Assembly: GCA_964564735.1 (NCBI GenBank)
Contig: CAZMCH010000006.1
Coordinates: 1-64,000 of the forward strand
Length of the DNA stretch: 64,000 nucleotides
DNA from: CAZMCH01 sp964564735
GTDB taxonomy: Bacteria; Poribacteria; DTPJ01
Direction of reading: 5' to 3'
Part shown: positions 8,099 to 16,594 of the stretch, in pieces
Numbering within the stretch: the stretch's first letter is position 1
How the letters are laid out: each line of letters opens with the position of its first letter
Notes under the pieces: model-generated
The model's database searches: none
What the model was told of the DNA's origin: nothing
The model's input: only the letters and a program-made list of their open reading frames with translations
Translations under genes and position numbers: made by a program

Positions 8099-9007
8099 TT
8101 GAGAAAAAAAATAAAACAAGCAAAACATTTTTGCTATTACATAGTAGCAATTATTATAGGCAATCTATTTTTGTGTATCCCAAGAAGGATTGCGCTTGTT
8201 TTTGGCTTATTTATCGGAAATCTTATTTTCTATTTTTCACAAAAAGAAAGAAAAAAGGCATTAAATAACCTTTATATTGCCTTTGGTTCTGAAAAATCCA
8301 ATGAAAAAATTCAGGACATTTGCCATAAATACTTTAAAAATTTGGGCAAAGGATTAATAGAATTTCTTCAACTGCCCAAACTAAAACCTTATAATCTAAA
8401 TAAACTTGTGGATATTGAGGGAAAAGAAAACCTAGATAATGCGCTAAAAAAAGGAAAAGGCGCTATAATACTTACTGCTCATCTAGGAAATTGGGAGCTT
8501 ACTGGCGCAAGTTTTCCTCTTTTGGGATATAAAACAAGCACGATTGTCAGACCAGAGAAGCTAAATCGTATTGATCAATGGGTCAACAAACGTAGAGAAG
8601 GAACAGGATTGAAATGTATAGGGCGGGGCAGTTCCATAAAGAATGCCTTACAATGCCTAAAACGCAATGAGCTACTAGGTATCTTACCTGATGTTGATAC
8701 TAAGGTTGATGGCGTTTTTGTTGATTTCTTTGGCAAACCCGCTTACACACCCCGAGGACCCGTAAGTATTGCAATAAAAACAGGCTGTGATATATTGCCA
8801 GCTTTTATGATACGACAAAAGGACGATAGACATAAGCTAATCATTGAGAAGCCCATTGAATTAAAGATAACAGGCAATATAGAGGAAGATATAAGGTATA
8901 ATACAGAAACCTTTACAAAGATTATTGAGTCTTATATAAGAGAATATCCTGATCAATGGATTTGGACTCATAATAGATGGAAAACTCAGGAAAGAAAACC
9001 TTTCTGA
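8099..9007 (+). CDS. LpxL/HtrB-family lipid A biosynthesis acyltransferase
   Basis: 302-residue inner-membrane acyltransferase that adds a secondary acyl chain to lipid A. An N-terminal hydrophobic helix (YYIVAIIIGNLFLCIP) is followed by the acceptor-site motif HLGNWE (the HX4[D/E] dyad) in GAIILTAHLGNWELTGASF, then GILPDVDTKVDGVFVDFFG and the C-terminal WIWTHNRW, all characteristic of the family. The first usable start is the TTG at 8099; a stop lies 27 bases upstream and no ATG or good Shine-Dalgarno sequence is present. It is the first plus-strand gene after the divergent ATPase operon and heads a locus that continues with lpt genes after an inserted three-gene block. Confidence 0.9.
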   Translation: MRKKIKQAKHFCYYIVAIIIGNLFLCIPRRIALVFGLFIGNLIFYFSQKERKKALNNLYIAFGSEKSNEKIQDICHKYFKNLGKGLIEFLQLPKLKPYNLNKLVDIEGKENLDNALKKGKGAIILTAHLGNWELTGASFPLLGYKTSTIVRPEKLNRIDQWVNKRREGTGLKCIGRGSSIKNALQCLKRNELLGILPDVDTKVDGVFVDFFGKPAYTPRGPVSIAIKTGCDILPAFMIRQKDDRHKLIIEKPIELKITGNIEEDIRYNTETFTKIIESYIREYPDQWIWTHNRWKTQERKPF

Positions 9008-9027
9008 AACCACAGATGGACACTGAT
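9007..9027 (+). repeat. Copy of a dispersed ACCACAGATGGACAC element
   Basis: The sequence aaaccacagatggacactga directly after the acyltransferase stop matches the left arm of the inverted repeat at 54130-54195. It marks the left edge of the AAA-ATPase insertion. Only one arm is present here. Confidence 0.5.
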
Positions 9028-9084
9028 AAATCATAGGCATTTGCACCTTTTTCAATTACATAAAAGGGATAAAGGGGATTTTAA

Positions 9085-10338
9085 GTGATAGAGAAGATCA
9101 AAGTTAAAAATTTTAAGAGCTTTAGGGATTTGAAATTAGAACTTGGTGTTGTAAATATAATTATTGGAGCCAATGCTTCTGGAAAATCAAACTTTGTACA
9201 GATATTCAAATTTATGAAAGATATAACAACACATGGATTAGAAAATGCAATATCATTGCAAGGCGGGATTGAATATCTCAGAAACATTAACATCAACTCG
9301 TTCGAGGATTTCTCATTGGAAGTGTTATATAAACATGATAAAAAAAAAGGACGCCTAGTTGCTGATAAAGATAGATTAATAGGAATAGAACCTTGTGAAA
9401 CGATTTATAATTTAGCGATGAAATTTAGCAAAAGAGGTATTGGATTTCACATTATAGAGGATAAATTGACGTGGAAATGTAATTCTGTTGAGATAAAAGA
9501 TCAAAAAAGAAATGTTAAGAGAAATGAATTGGGAACTGGTGAAATCACAATCTCAAACATAGATGGCAAAATAGAGACAACATGCGATCCACTTAATGGG
9601 TTAGGAATAGATCAGGATGCTTTGTTCCCAGCTTTTATGAAAGGGATTAAATTATCTCCTCAATCGCTACTTATAGAACCCAAATATCCATTTATGCAGT
9701 TTTTCAGTTTAATGTCATTCGACAACATCTCAACTTATGATTTTGATCCAAAACTACCAAAAAAGGCAACGCCAATAACAGGTAAAGCTGATTTGGAGGA
9801 AGATGGAGGAAATCTAGCCATTGTTCTTAAGAACATTGCTAGTAACAATGAAAAGAAAAGGAAATTTACAAATATCATAACCGACTTACTGCCCTTTGTA
9901 AAGGATGTAGATGTAGAAAAATTGGCTGATAAATCTCTTTTATTTAAGTTAAAAGAAACATATTCTCAAAAAGAATATATACCTGCGTCTTTGATTTCTG
10001 ATGGGACAATAAATATTGCAGCATTGATTCTTGCTTTATACTTTGATAAAAATTCTCTAATAATAATAGAAGAACCCGAAAGAAATATACATCCGCATCT
10101 TATGTCAAGAGTTGTAAACATGATGAAGGACGCTTCAAAAAACAAACAGATTATTGTCACAACTCATAATCCTGAAATGATAAAGCATGCTGATATAAAG
10201 GATATTCTGATACTTTCAAGAGATGAAGAAGGTTTCTCGCATATTTCAAAACCGATGGATAAATCAGAAATTGGTATATTTTTGGAAAATGAAATGGGTT
10301 TGGCTGATCTTTTTGTAGATAATCTACTAGGGGTTTGA
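9085..10338 (+). CDS. AAA (AAA_21/OLD-like, SMC-type) ATPase, candidate defence ATPase
   Basis: 417 residues, GTG start after AAAGGGG. The ABC/SMC-type ATPase head is split by a long insert: MIEKIKVKNFKSFRD, Walker A GANASGKS at residues 28-35, a signature-like LISDGT (about residue 308), Walker B SLIIIEEPERNIHP (about 328-342) and H-loop TTHNPEM. There is no C-terminal TOPRIM domain; a separate TOPRIM-like gene starts 4 bases downstream. This architecture matches ATPases of two-gene anti-phage modules such as PARIS (AriA) and lactococcal AbiL. In those systems the ATPase senses infection and controls a nuclease. The defence role is inferred from the pairing; the ATPase fold is clear. Confidence 0.85.
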   Translation: MIEKIKVKNFKSFRDLKLELGVVNIIIGANASGKSNFVQIFKFMKDITTHGLENAISLQGGIEYLRNININSFEDFSLEVLYKHDKKKGRLVADKDRLIGIEPCETIYNLAMKFSKRGIGFHIIEDKLTWKCNSVEIKDQKRNVKRNELGTGEITISNIDGKIETTCDPLNGLGIDQDALFPAFMKGIKLSPQSLLIEPKYPFMQFFSLMSFDNISTYDFDPKLPKKATPITGKADLEEDGGNLAIVLKNIASNNEKKRKFTNIITDLLPFVKDVDVEKLADKSLLFKLKETYSQKEYIPASLISDGTINIAALILALYFDKNSLIIIEEPERNIHPHLMSRVVNMMKDASKNKQIIVTTHNPEMIKHADIKDILILSRDEEGFSHISKPMDKSEIGIFLENEMGLADLFVDNLLGV

Positions 10339-10342
10339 CAGA

Positions 10343-10873
10343 ATGTATAAAAAGCTCTATATCTTTGTTGAAGGGGTTGATGACAATAGATTTTTCGACA
10401 GAATAGCGAAAATTTTACTCATGGATAAATATAATGAAATAGAGATACGCGAATATTCACAAAAAACAGGTGAATACATAAATGCTTTTCTTAAAAGTAT
10501 CGAAAAAATGGGTGCTGATTATATCTGCCAGTCAGATTTAGATGAGGCTCCATGTGCATCAAAAAGAAAAGAAAAACTAATAGAGAAATTTAGTAGTTTT
10601 GAGGAAAGCAAAATAATAGTGGTAAAAATAGAAATAGAAAGCTGGTATCTCGCCCTTTTAGATGATAATGTATGTAAAAGATTTAAAATTAAACCAAGTG
10701 ATATAAAAAATACAGATCACATAACTAAAGAGCAATTTGATATGCTAATTCCAAGGAAATTTGATTCCCGAGTTGATTTCATGGTTGAGATTTTAAATTG
10801 TGCTTCAATAGAAACAGCAAGACAAAGAAATACATCATTCAAATATTTCGTTGATAAGCATTGCTTGGGATAA
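10343..10873 (+). CDS. TOPRIM-like protein (RloB/DUF4276-like) paired with the AAA ATPase
   Basis: 176 residues. The start MYKKLYIFVEGVDDNRFF carries the glutamate (E10) of a TOPRIM motif and ADYICQSDLDEAP supplies the DxD pair (D65, D67); KIEIESWYLALLDD matches the E-x-W-L-x-A-D segment of DUF4276/DUF3226-type proteins. TOPRIM domains of this class are metal-dependent nucleases; in PARIS the partner AriB cleaves tRNA. It is 4 bases downstream of the ATPase gene, so the two are almost certainly cotranslated. Exact family and activity cannot be settled by eye. Confidence 0.7.
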   Translation: MYKKLYIFVEGVDDNRFFDRIAKILLMDKYNEIEIREYSQKTGEYINAFLKSIEKMGADYICQSDLDEAPCASKRKEKLIEKFSSFEESKIIVVKIEIESWYLALLDDNVCKRFKIKPSDIKNTDHITKEQFDMLIPRKFDSRVDFMVEILNCASIETARQRNTSFKYFVDKHCLG

Positions 10874-10878
10874 ATAAT

Positions 10879-11478
10879 ATGCTACAATGGGCAAAGAAGG
10901 TTTCACCTGATAAGATACGCCGTTTATACAACCTAGACGCACAGGGCATAATGGACGAAGAATTGATAGACGAAGTAGCATATACTTTCTATGAACGTTG
11001 CGAAAGCATATTGACTGTTACAGAAGCATCTAAAGGGCTGGTCAAATGTCCTGAATGCAGTAATCTCATAAGCAGACGTGGCGTTGATAAAGAACAGATT
11101 ATAAAATGCCCAAACTGCTCATGGGAAATAACTTGGGGCGAATATTTTAATTCATATCATCAAAAGCAACTTCATGGCGGAGGAGCGGTTGACGTTTTCA
11201 AGAATTTCATAGTCAAACTCCCATTAGCCAAGACACCACAGGAAAAGATGATCCTAATTGATAGCATCATCCACGAGTGTCATAAGGGATTAAAAGAAGG
11301 GGAATATAATCGTCCTGTAGCAGTAAATCTTATCTCCGGAAAAATGAACGAAACAATAAAGCTTCTTGAAAACCTAGCCAATGAAACAGAGAATATACGA
11401 GGTTTCAGCGAGGTATACTTGGAATGGCGAAAAAAGATGGATGATGCTCTGGAAAGATGGGGAATAAAAAAAGATTGA
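10879..11478 (+). CDS. Zinc-ribbon protein of unknown function
   Basis: 199 residues from the ATG at 10879, five bases after the TOPRIM gene; a TTG at 10861 would overlap that gene. Two CPxC knuckles, KCPECSNLI and KCPNCSWEI (about residues 56 and 73), form a zinc ribbon. The rest is mostly helical, with LHGGGAVDVFKNFIVKLP and a segment IIHECHKG that has possible metal or catalytic residues. I do not recognise the family. The tight spacing to the AAA-TOPRIM pair upstream and the 22-base overlap with lptC downstream leave open whether it is a third component of that module or a host gene. Confidence 0.75.
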   Translation: MLQWAKKVSPDKIRRLYNLDAQGIMDEELIDEVAYTFYERCESILTVTEASKGLVKCPECSNLISRRGVDKEQIIKCPNCSWEITWGEYFNSYHQKQLHGGGAVDVFKNFIVKLPLAKTPQEKMILIDSIIHECHKGLKEGEYNRPVAVNLISGKMNETIKLLENLANETENIRGFSEVYLEWRKKMDDALERWGIKKD

Positions 11479-12014
11479 AAGATATTATAAATATTTTAAT
11501 TTTTGCTATCATAGCTTCATTTTTTATTGGTTGTGGTAAAGATAGCGATAGCAAAGATTCTCCACCTCCAGTTGGCGTCGAACAGGAAATTGGAAAGCTA
11601 TCATTTACACGCTCACAAAAAGGCAAGACAAGATGGTCACTTGATGCAAATTCCGCCAGCATAATGGATTCAGGGCAGATTAAGATTGAGGGTGTTCGCC
11701 TTCGAGTGTTTGACGATAAGTCTAATAAAACTGTTGACATTCATAGCGATAGAGGTGAACTCAACCAATCAACGTATGATGTCAAAATGACAGGGGACGT
11801 TAAAGGAACACTCTCAGATGGTGGGTATATGACCGCCAGTGAAGCATATTGGAGCGAAGACGAAAAGAGAATATATACTTTGCCGGGAGTAAAAGTGACT
11901 ATTGTCTATAAAGACACCACAATCATCGGTGAAGAACTAGATTCTAAACCATTACAGGAAATAGTAGAACTAAAAAATGTCAGGGGAACGACTTACGAAA
12001 TAGAGGAAAAATGA
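11457..12014 (+). CDS. lptC: LptC-like LPS export protein (putative lipoprotein)
   Basis: 185 residues with an N-terminal hydrophobic stretch (IINILIFAIIASFFIGCG), where FIGC could be a lipobox, followed by a beta-jellyroll of the OstA/LptC type (GKTRWSLDANSASIMDSGQIKIEGVRLRVF, TASEAYWSEDEKRIY). LptC is the bitopic component that passes LPS from the LptBFG extractor to LptA. Synteny with lptA and lptB immediately downstream supports the call. The ATG overlaps the zinc-ribbon gene by 22 bases. If the lipobox is used, this protein is anchored by lipid rather than by a helix, unlike E. coli LptC. Confidence 0.82.
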   Translation: MGNKKRLKDIINILIFAIIASFFIGCGKDSDSKDSPPPVGVEQEIGKLSFTRSQKGKTRWSLDANSASIMDSGQIKIEGVRLRVFDDKSNKTVDIHSDRGELNQSTYDVKMTGDVKGTLSDGGYMTASEAYWSEDEKRIYTLPGVKVTIVYKDTTIIGEELDSKPLQEIVELKNVRGTTYEIEEK

Positions 12015-12015
12015 A

Positions 12016-12561
12016 ATGAAAAAAAATAGCACTCCTTATTTAACAATCGCAATTATATTATGTCTTGTTACATTTAGCGTTATTAGTTTAGCAGAAGATG
12101 CCAAAAAACTTGTTACCTATAATTATAGTGCAAAGAGAGTTATCTCTGGCAACAAATCTGGTGTGACTATACTCAAAGGAGATGCCAAATTTATCAAAAT
12201 CGATCCTGACTCAAAAGAAAATGGCGACTATGTATATGCTGACCAAATCACAATTTACAGAGATCCAGAAACCAAAAAGACAACACGAATGGAAGCAATG
12301 GGGAAGGTCAAAATGAAAGAAGGTGATATGGTCGCTACTTGCGAGAGGGCAGTTTTAAGATATGAACCAGAAGATATAATAGAAATGGAAGGTTCGCCAG
12401 CAATCGTAGATCAAGGTGATAATAAAATTGAGGCGCCAATTATCAAATATTATAGAAATGACGATCGCCTAGAAGCAGAAGCCGGAGAAGGCAACGTTAC
12501 TGGTCGTATCACTGTTGAGGAAAAAGAGGCAGAGGGAAATAAATCAGAAACAAGTAAATAA
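12016..12561 (+). CDS. lptA: LptA/OstA-like periplasmic LPS transport protein
   Basis: 181 residues with an N-terminal signal peptide (hydrophobic core ending VISLAEDA) and the OstA beta-jellyroll (VTILKGDAKFIKI, DQITIYRDPETKKTTRMEAMGKVKMKEGDMVATCERAVLRY). LptA monomers stack into the periplasmic bridge that carries LPS to the outer membrane. Length matches E. coli LptA (185). It starts one base after the lptC stop and is followed by lptB after 21 bases. The C-terminal 20 residues are charged and probably disordered. Confidence 0.88.
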   Translation: MKKNSTPYLTIAIILCLVTFSVISLAEDAKKLVTYNYSAKRVISGNKSGVTILKGDAKFIKIDPDSKENGDYVYADQITIYRDPETKKTTRMEAMGKVKMKEGDMVATCERAVLRYEPEDIIEMEGSPAIVDQGDNKIEAPIIKYYRNDDRLEAEAGEGNVTGRITVEEKEAEGNKSETSK

Positions 12562-12582
12562 AATCACAATTCTGGAAAAAAA

Positions 12583-13311
12583 ATGAAACTTGCAACAGAA
12601 AATCTAGTGAAATCGTACTCAAAAAGGATAGTAGTAAATCAAGTCAGCATAAGTGTAAATCAGGGCGAGGTAGTTGGATTGCTTGGTCCTAATGGGGCAG
12701 GAAAGACAACAACCTTCTATATGGTTGTCGGGCTAATAAAACCTCAGAGTGGAAAGATTATCCTTGATAACGATAATATTACTGATCTACCTATGTATAA
12801 AAGAGCAAGAAAAGGTATAGGTTATCTGTCACAAGAACCATCAATATTCCGAAAACTCACCGTAGAGGAAAATATGATGGCAATTCTAGAGACTCTGAAG
12901 ATTTCTAAAGAAGAACGAAAGTCTCGTATGGAACAGTTAATCGCAGAACTAAATATTGAACGAGTTGCTAAACAAAAGGCATATACGCTTTCAGGTGGAG
13001 AACGACGCAGAGCAGAAATAGCACGTTCTCTAGCAACGCAACCAAAGTTTCTTTTATTAGATGAGCCATTTTCAGGAATTGATCCCAAAGCGGTTGGAGA
13101 TGTTCAGGAAATCGTTATACGATTACGGGAGATGGGACTCGGAGTGCTTGTTACCGATCATAGTTACAGAGAAACTCTTGAAATAACCGATAGAGCATAT
13201 ATAATAGCTGATGGCAGAATATCAACCGAAGGTACGCCTGATGAACTATTAGCAAGCGAAAAAGCAAGAGAAATATATTTCGGGGACAGATTTAATAGAA
13301 TAATAAATTAG
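12583..13311 (+). CDS. lptB: LPS export ABC transporter ATP-binding protein LptB
   Basis: 242-residue ABC ATPase that powers LPS extraction from the inner membrane. Walker A GPNGAGKT at residues 35-42, Q-loop GYLSQEPSIFRKLTVEEN (LptB-like wording), signature LSGGERRRAEIARSLA, Walker B FLLLDEPFSGIDPKAV and H-loop VTDHSYRETLEITDRAY. SGIDP and DHSYRET in particular distinguish LptB from other ABC ATPases. The membrane partners LptF and LptG are not in the window. Position directly before rpoN matches the conserved lptA-lptB-rpoN-hpf order of proteobacteria. Confidence 0.96.
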   Translation: MKLATENLVKSYSKRIVVNQVSISVNQGEVVGLLGPNGAGKTTTFYMVVGLIKPQSGKIILDNDNITDLPMYKRARKGIGYLSQEPSIFRKLTVEENMMAILETLKISKEERKSRMEQLIAELNIERVAKQKAYTLSGGERRRAEIARSLATQPKFLLLDEPFSGIDPKAVGDVQEIVIRLREMGLGVLVTDHSYRETLEITDRAYIIADGRISTEGTPDELLASEKAREIYFGDRFNRIIN

Positions 13312-13365
13312 GTCAATTAAATCATTAAATATTCTCATAAATTCATAAAATTGGGATGTTAAAAT

Positions 13366-14880
13366 ATGGAAATGAAACCAACCCTGTCAACAACACAGAG
13401 GCAAATCCAATCGCTTGTAATGACACCCAAATTACAACAAGCCATAAAAATACTTCAAATGCCAAGAATGGAGTTATCTCAATATATCACTCAGCAGTTG
13501 ACCGAAAATCCAATATTAGAGGAAGGCTATGATGAATTAGAGGAAACCTCAGATATAGAAGCAAAAGAAGAAGACGAATCCTTAATAGATATTCCAGAAG
13601 CAGACATCGATCTTGATACAGGACTTCCAGAAACCGATTCAGCAATAGTTGATGATTTACCTGAAATTGATTTTACAGATGATAACTTTGGTGATATAGA
13701 TTGGAAAGACTATTTTGAGGTAAATGGCACAGGAAATAGCGAATGGGAAGAGCCAGAGGAAGATGACAGGCGCGATAATAATGCAGTATTCGAGGAATCA
13801 CTACAAGATCACTTATTATGGCAATTGAGAATGTCAACAAATTCTGATTATGATTATGAGATTGGTGAAGCTATAATCGGCGAAATCAATGATGATGGTT
13901 ATCTAGGTGAAATAAAAGATGGTAAATATGTGGCAACCGATATTAATGATATAGCGGAGTCATCTGGTTATAGCGTCGAGGATATAGAACGATTATTGAA
14001 AATGATACAAACTTTTGATCCAATTGGTTGTGGTTCTAGAGATATAGAAGAATGTCTCTTAATTCAACTTAACCACTTAGGACATCAAAACAGTCTTGCA
14101 TATAAACTAATAGAAGGTGGTTATCTCAAATATTTGGAAGCAAATAAATATCCACAGGTTGCAAAAGAACTTAAAGTAAGTATAGATGAAATTCAGAAAG
14201 CTATAGAATTAATTTCGTCTTTAGAACCTTTGCCCGGACGACAATTTACGCCTGTCAGGAATGAATATATAATTCCTGATGTTATAGTAGAGAAAATTGG
14301 AGACAAATATACAATTACTTTTAATGATTATGGACCTGGTTTGAGAATAAGTTCGTATTATAAAAATATCTTGAGCCATAGTGACGAAGACACAAAAAAA
14401 TTCATTCAGAACAAGCTAGAATCAGCTTTGTGGCTTTTGAAAACTCTGGAGAGTCGGCGTAGAACAATACTAAAAGTTGTGGATGCTATTTTTAGTATTC
14501 AACATGAATATTTAGAAAAAGGAGATGAATATCTCAAACCATTAACATTACGAGAGATCGCTGACATAGTTGGAGTTCATGAGTCTACTGTAAGCAGAGT
14601 CATTAATAACAAATATGTTCAAACACCACAGGGGACCGAAAGCCTTGCACATTTTTTTAGTAGTGGAATATCAACCCAAAATGGTGAAATGGCTTCATCA
14701 ACAAGTGTCAAAGGAATGATTAAAGACTTGATTGAAAAAGAAGACCCTAAAAATCCATTAAGCGATAAAGATATTGGTAAATTATTAAGTCAAAAAGGGT
14801 TTAATATTGCAAGACGAACAATAGCAAAATATCGTGATGAATTTAATATTCCACCTTCTAATAAAAGAAAACAATGGTAA
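13366..14880 (+). CDS. rpoN: RNA polymerase sigma-54 factor
   Basis: 504-residue alternative sigma factor that needs AAA+ activators. Region I is Gln- and Leu-rich (KLQQAIKILQMPRMELSQYI), followed by a very acidic region II (about residues 55-140), the core-binding region (QTFDPIGCGSRDIEECLL), the helix-turn-helix (LREIADIVGVHESTVSRVINNKYVQTP) and the RpoN box ARRTIAKYRD near residue 482. No activator gene lies in this window. Downstream hpf, ptsN and PTS genes reproduce the typical rpoN neighbourhood, here broken by a 1-kb repeat-rich spacer. Confidence 0.97.
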   Translation: MEMKPTLSTTQRQIQSLVMTPKLQQAIKILQMPRMELSQYITQQLTENPILEEGYDELEETSDIEAKEEDESLIDIPEADIDLDTGLPETDSAIVDDLPEIDFTDDNFGDIDWKDYFEVNGTGNSEWEEPEEDDRRDNNAVFEESLQDHLLWQLRMSTNSDYDYEIGEAIIGEINDDGYLGEIKDGKYVATDINDIAESSGYSVEDIERLLKMIQTFDPIGCGSRDIEECLLIQLNHLGHQNSLAYKLIEGGYLKYLEANKYPQVAKELKVSIDEIQKAIELISSLEPLPGRQFTPVRNEYIIPDVIVEKIGDKYTITFNDYGPGLRISSYYKNILSHSDEDTKKFIQNKLESALWLLKTLESRRRTILKVVDAIFSIQHEYLEKGDEYLKPLTLREIADIVGVHESTVSRVINNKYVQTPQGTESLAHFFSSGISTQNGEMASSTSVKGMIKDLIEKEDPKNPLSDKDIGKLLSQKGFNIARRTIAKYRDEFNIPPSNKRKQW

Positions 14881-15098
14881 ATTCATAGGTTAGTTGAGCT
14901 ATTTGTTTTCTGAGATTGTTAAAAAAAATAGAAGCAAAAAATGGGAAAAAAGTGTAATTTCAGGTGAAAATAAAACTTTTCCCGCACACTTGGAAAAGCG
15001 GATTAAGCAAGTAATAGCAACAAAAAATGCGGTTTTTAGAGTGGTTTATTTTCCTTTAATTTTGAATGTTTTTGTATATGATGATCAGAAGATTTTTA

Positions 15099-15463
15099 CC
15101 CCCCCCTTTATCCCCCCCTTAAAAAGGGGGGGATATGATAAGTTGCCTTAAAAAGGGGGGATTATGGTAAGTTCCCCTTAAAAATGGGGAATTATGATAA
15201 GTTGCCATTTTTTTACCCCCCCTTTATCCCCCCCTTAAAAAGGGGGAATTATAGTAAGTTGCCTTAATAAAGGGGGGAATATGATAAGTTGCCATTTTTT
15301 TACCCCCCCTTTATCCCCCCCTTAAAAAGGGGGGATTATGGTAAGTTCCCCTTAAAAAGGGGGGATTATGGTAAGTTCCCCTTAAAAAGGGGGGATTATG
15401 GTAAGTTCCCCTTAAAAAGGGGGGGGATTATGGTAAGTTCCCCTTAAAAAGGGGGGATTATAG
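15099..15463. repeat. C/G-tract tandem array with a 30-base unit
   Basis: Runs of six to eight C or G alternate with short AT spacers. From 15324 the unit (six Gs, then attatggtaagttccccttaaaaa) repeats with an exact 30-base period three times, then once with two extra Gs. The earlier part has units carrying CCCCCCTTTATCCCCCC that pair with the G runs. The array could form strong hairpins on either strand. Confidence 0.9.
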
Positions 15464-15520
15464 ATGGATAGTTTTTTTGTAACTCTTAATCATTGTAATA
15501 CCACTTGCTAATTCAAACCT

Positions 15521-15582
15521 GTTATTCTGAACGTCAGCGAAGAATCTATCGAGATGTTTCACTTCGTTCAACATGACAAATA
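15521..15582 (+). repeat. Dispersed repeat (ATTCTGA...AGAATCT...CATGACAAAT type)
   Basis: This 62-base stretch matches the reverse complement of 63062-63120 at most positions, sharing GCGAAGAATCTA, TTCACT and CATGACAAAT. A more degraded relative may lie near 17068-17112. Such elements are known as dispersed repeats in several unrelated bacterial genomes. Confidence 0.65.
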
Positions 15583-15704
15583 ATTATGTAATATTTGAAA
15601 TGGAAACTGGTATAAGAAGGAAATAGAGCGTTGATTATTACTGACTGCGTAACGCAGATTATCTCTGATTTCTTTAAAAGAACTTTTGAATGATGCTATC
15701 AATT

Positions 15705-15738
15705 ATATATATCGTGGTAGGCAAGTGATAATGTGAAT
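15705..15738 (+). repeat. Dispersed repeat, TATATCGTGGTA copy 1
   Basis: The stretch tatatatcgtggtaggcaag with the following tgataatgtgaat recurs with a few changes at 39613-39648. Both copies lie in intergenic DNA. Function unknown. Confidence 0.5.
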
Positions 15739-15748
15739 TGAGAATTTT

Positions 15749-15828
15749 GGGATGAAATCCCTCTAAATCTCCCATTGGGAAAAGTAGAACTTGAGGATTA
15801 TAAATATAGAAATTAAATCAGTTAATAA
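15749..15828 (+). repeat. Dispersed repeat, AAATCCCTCTAAATCTC copy 1
   Basis: AAATCCCTCTAAATCTC followed about 40 bases later by ATAGAAATTAAATCAGTTAA. Both parts recur at 18684-18784, and an inverted copy of the core lies at 56160-56203. All copies are intergenic. Confidence 0.6.
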
Positions 15829-15873
15829 TTAGAGAGTTTATGACATTAATTGTAAAATTTGGAGGATTTTGTT

Positions 15874-16434
15874 ATGAAAATGACGATAATTGGTCGTCAT
15901 ATAGAACTCGATGACGATACCAAAGAATATGCAGAGAAAAAACTTAGTAAAGCAGAGACTTTCTTTGATCAGATAATCGAGGCAAATATGATACTTTCTG
16001 CTGAGAAGCATCGCCGAATCGCAGAAGTAACGCTAAATGCAAAAAATGCAACTTTTCATGCAACAGAAGAAACAGAAAATATAAACAATTCTATTGATAA
16101 TGTAATGGAAAAAGTGGAAGTTCAGGTAAAGAAGTTTAAAGAAAAACTAAAAGATCACAAACGTCAGCCAAAAGGTCTTATTTCTGAAAATCAGATTGGC
16201 ATAAATGAACCGGAAGAAAATGATGATGTTGAGGAATTAGAACAAGACAAAGAGCCACAAATAATAAAGGTTAACAAATTTGCCCCAAAGCCAATGACAG
16301 TGCAAGAAGCAGTTATGCAACTTGATTTATTAGAGGATGATTTTCTTGTATTTTCAAATTCTCAGACAAACCAAGTTAATGTTGTTTATAAACGTAAAGA
16401 TAGGGCATACGGCTGGATTGAACCTGATTTTTAG
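15874..16434 (+). CDS. hpf: Ribosome hibernation promoting factor, long form
   Basis: 186 residues from the ATG at 15874; GGAGG at 15861-15865 gives good spacing, so an upstream TTG is rejected. The N-terminal domain (MTIIGRHIELDDDTKEYAEKKLSKAETFF) is the S30AE fold that blocks the decoding centre. The C-terminal domain (QIIKVNKFAPKPMTVQEAVMQLDLLEDDFLVFSNSQTNQVNVVYKRKD) is the dimerisation tail of long HPF, which pairs 70S ribosomes into 100S particles. An acidic linker of about 30 residues joins them. Location next to rpoN and ptsN is classical. Confidence 0.95.
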   Translation: MKMTIIGRHIELDDDTKEYAEKKLSKAETFFDQIIEANMILSAEKHRRIAEVTLNAKNATFHATEETENINNSIDNVMEKVEVQVKKFKEKLKDHKRQPKGLISENQIGINEPEENDDVEELEQDKEPQIIKVNKFAPKPMTVQEAVMQLDLLEDDFLVFSNSQTNQVNVVYKRKDRAYGWIEPDF

Positions 16435-16594
16435 GCTTGTAATATTTTCTATATTTAAATCTTTTTAACTTATTAAAAATTCGTTAAGTTTCCCTTTTTG
16501 AAAATGAGGCTTAAATGCTCTTAAACACAAATATTAATCAGAACAAGCGTTAGTTATTGTGAAAAATATATAATGTAAAGAGGAAGGTTTTGTT

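Larger units (their letters stand above)
14881..15873. other. Gene-free spacer between rpoN and hpf, repeat-rich
   Basis: About 1 kb without a credible gene. It contains the tandem array at 15099-15463, a dispersed inverted-repeat element at 15521-15582, a copy of the TATATCGTGGTA repeat at 15705-15738 and a CCCTCTAAATC element from 15749. A reading frame at 14894-15151 runs into the repeat array and is not supported. The break probably separates the lpt-rpoN transcript from hpf-pts. Confidence 0.7.

Noticed and set aside
14894..15151. 85-codon frame after rpoN
   Set aside because: TTG start without a ribosome binding site and its end lies inside the C/G tandem array; composition is non-coding.
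15324..15463. CRISPR array
   Set aside because: The unit is directly repeated with no unique spacers and no cas genes are nearby. The same holds for 52242-52345.
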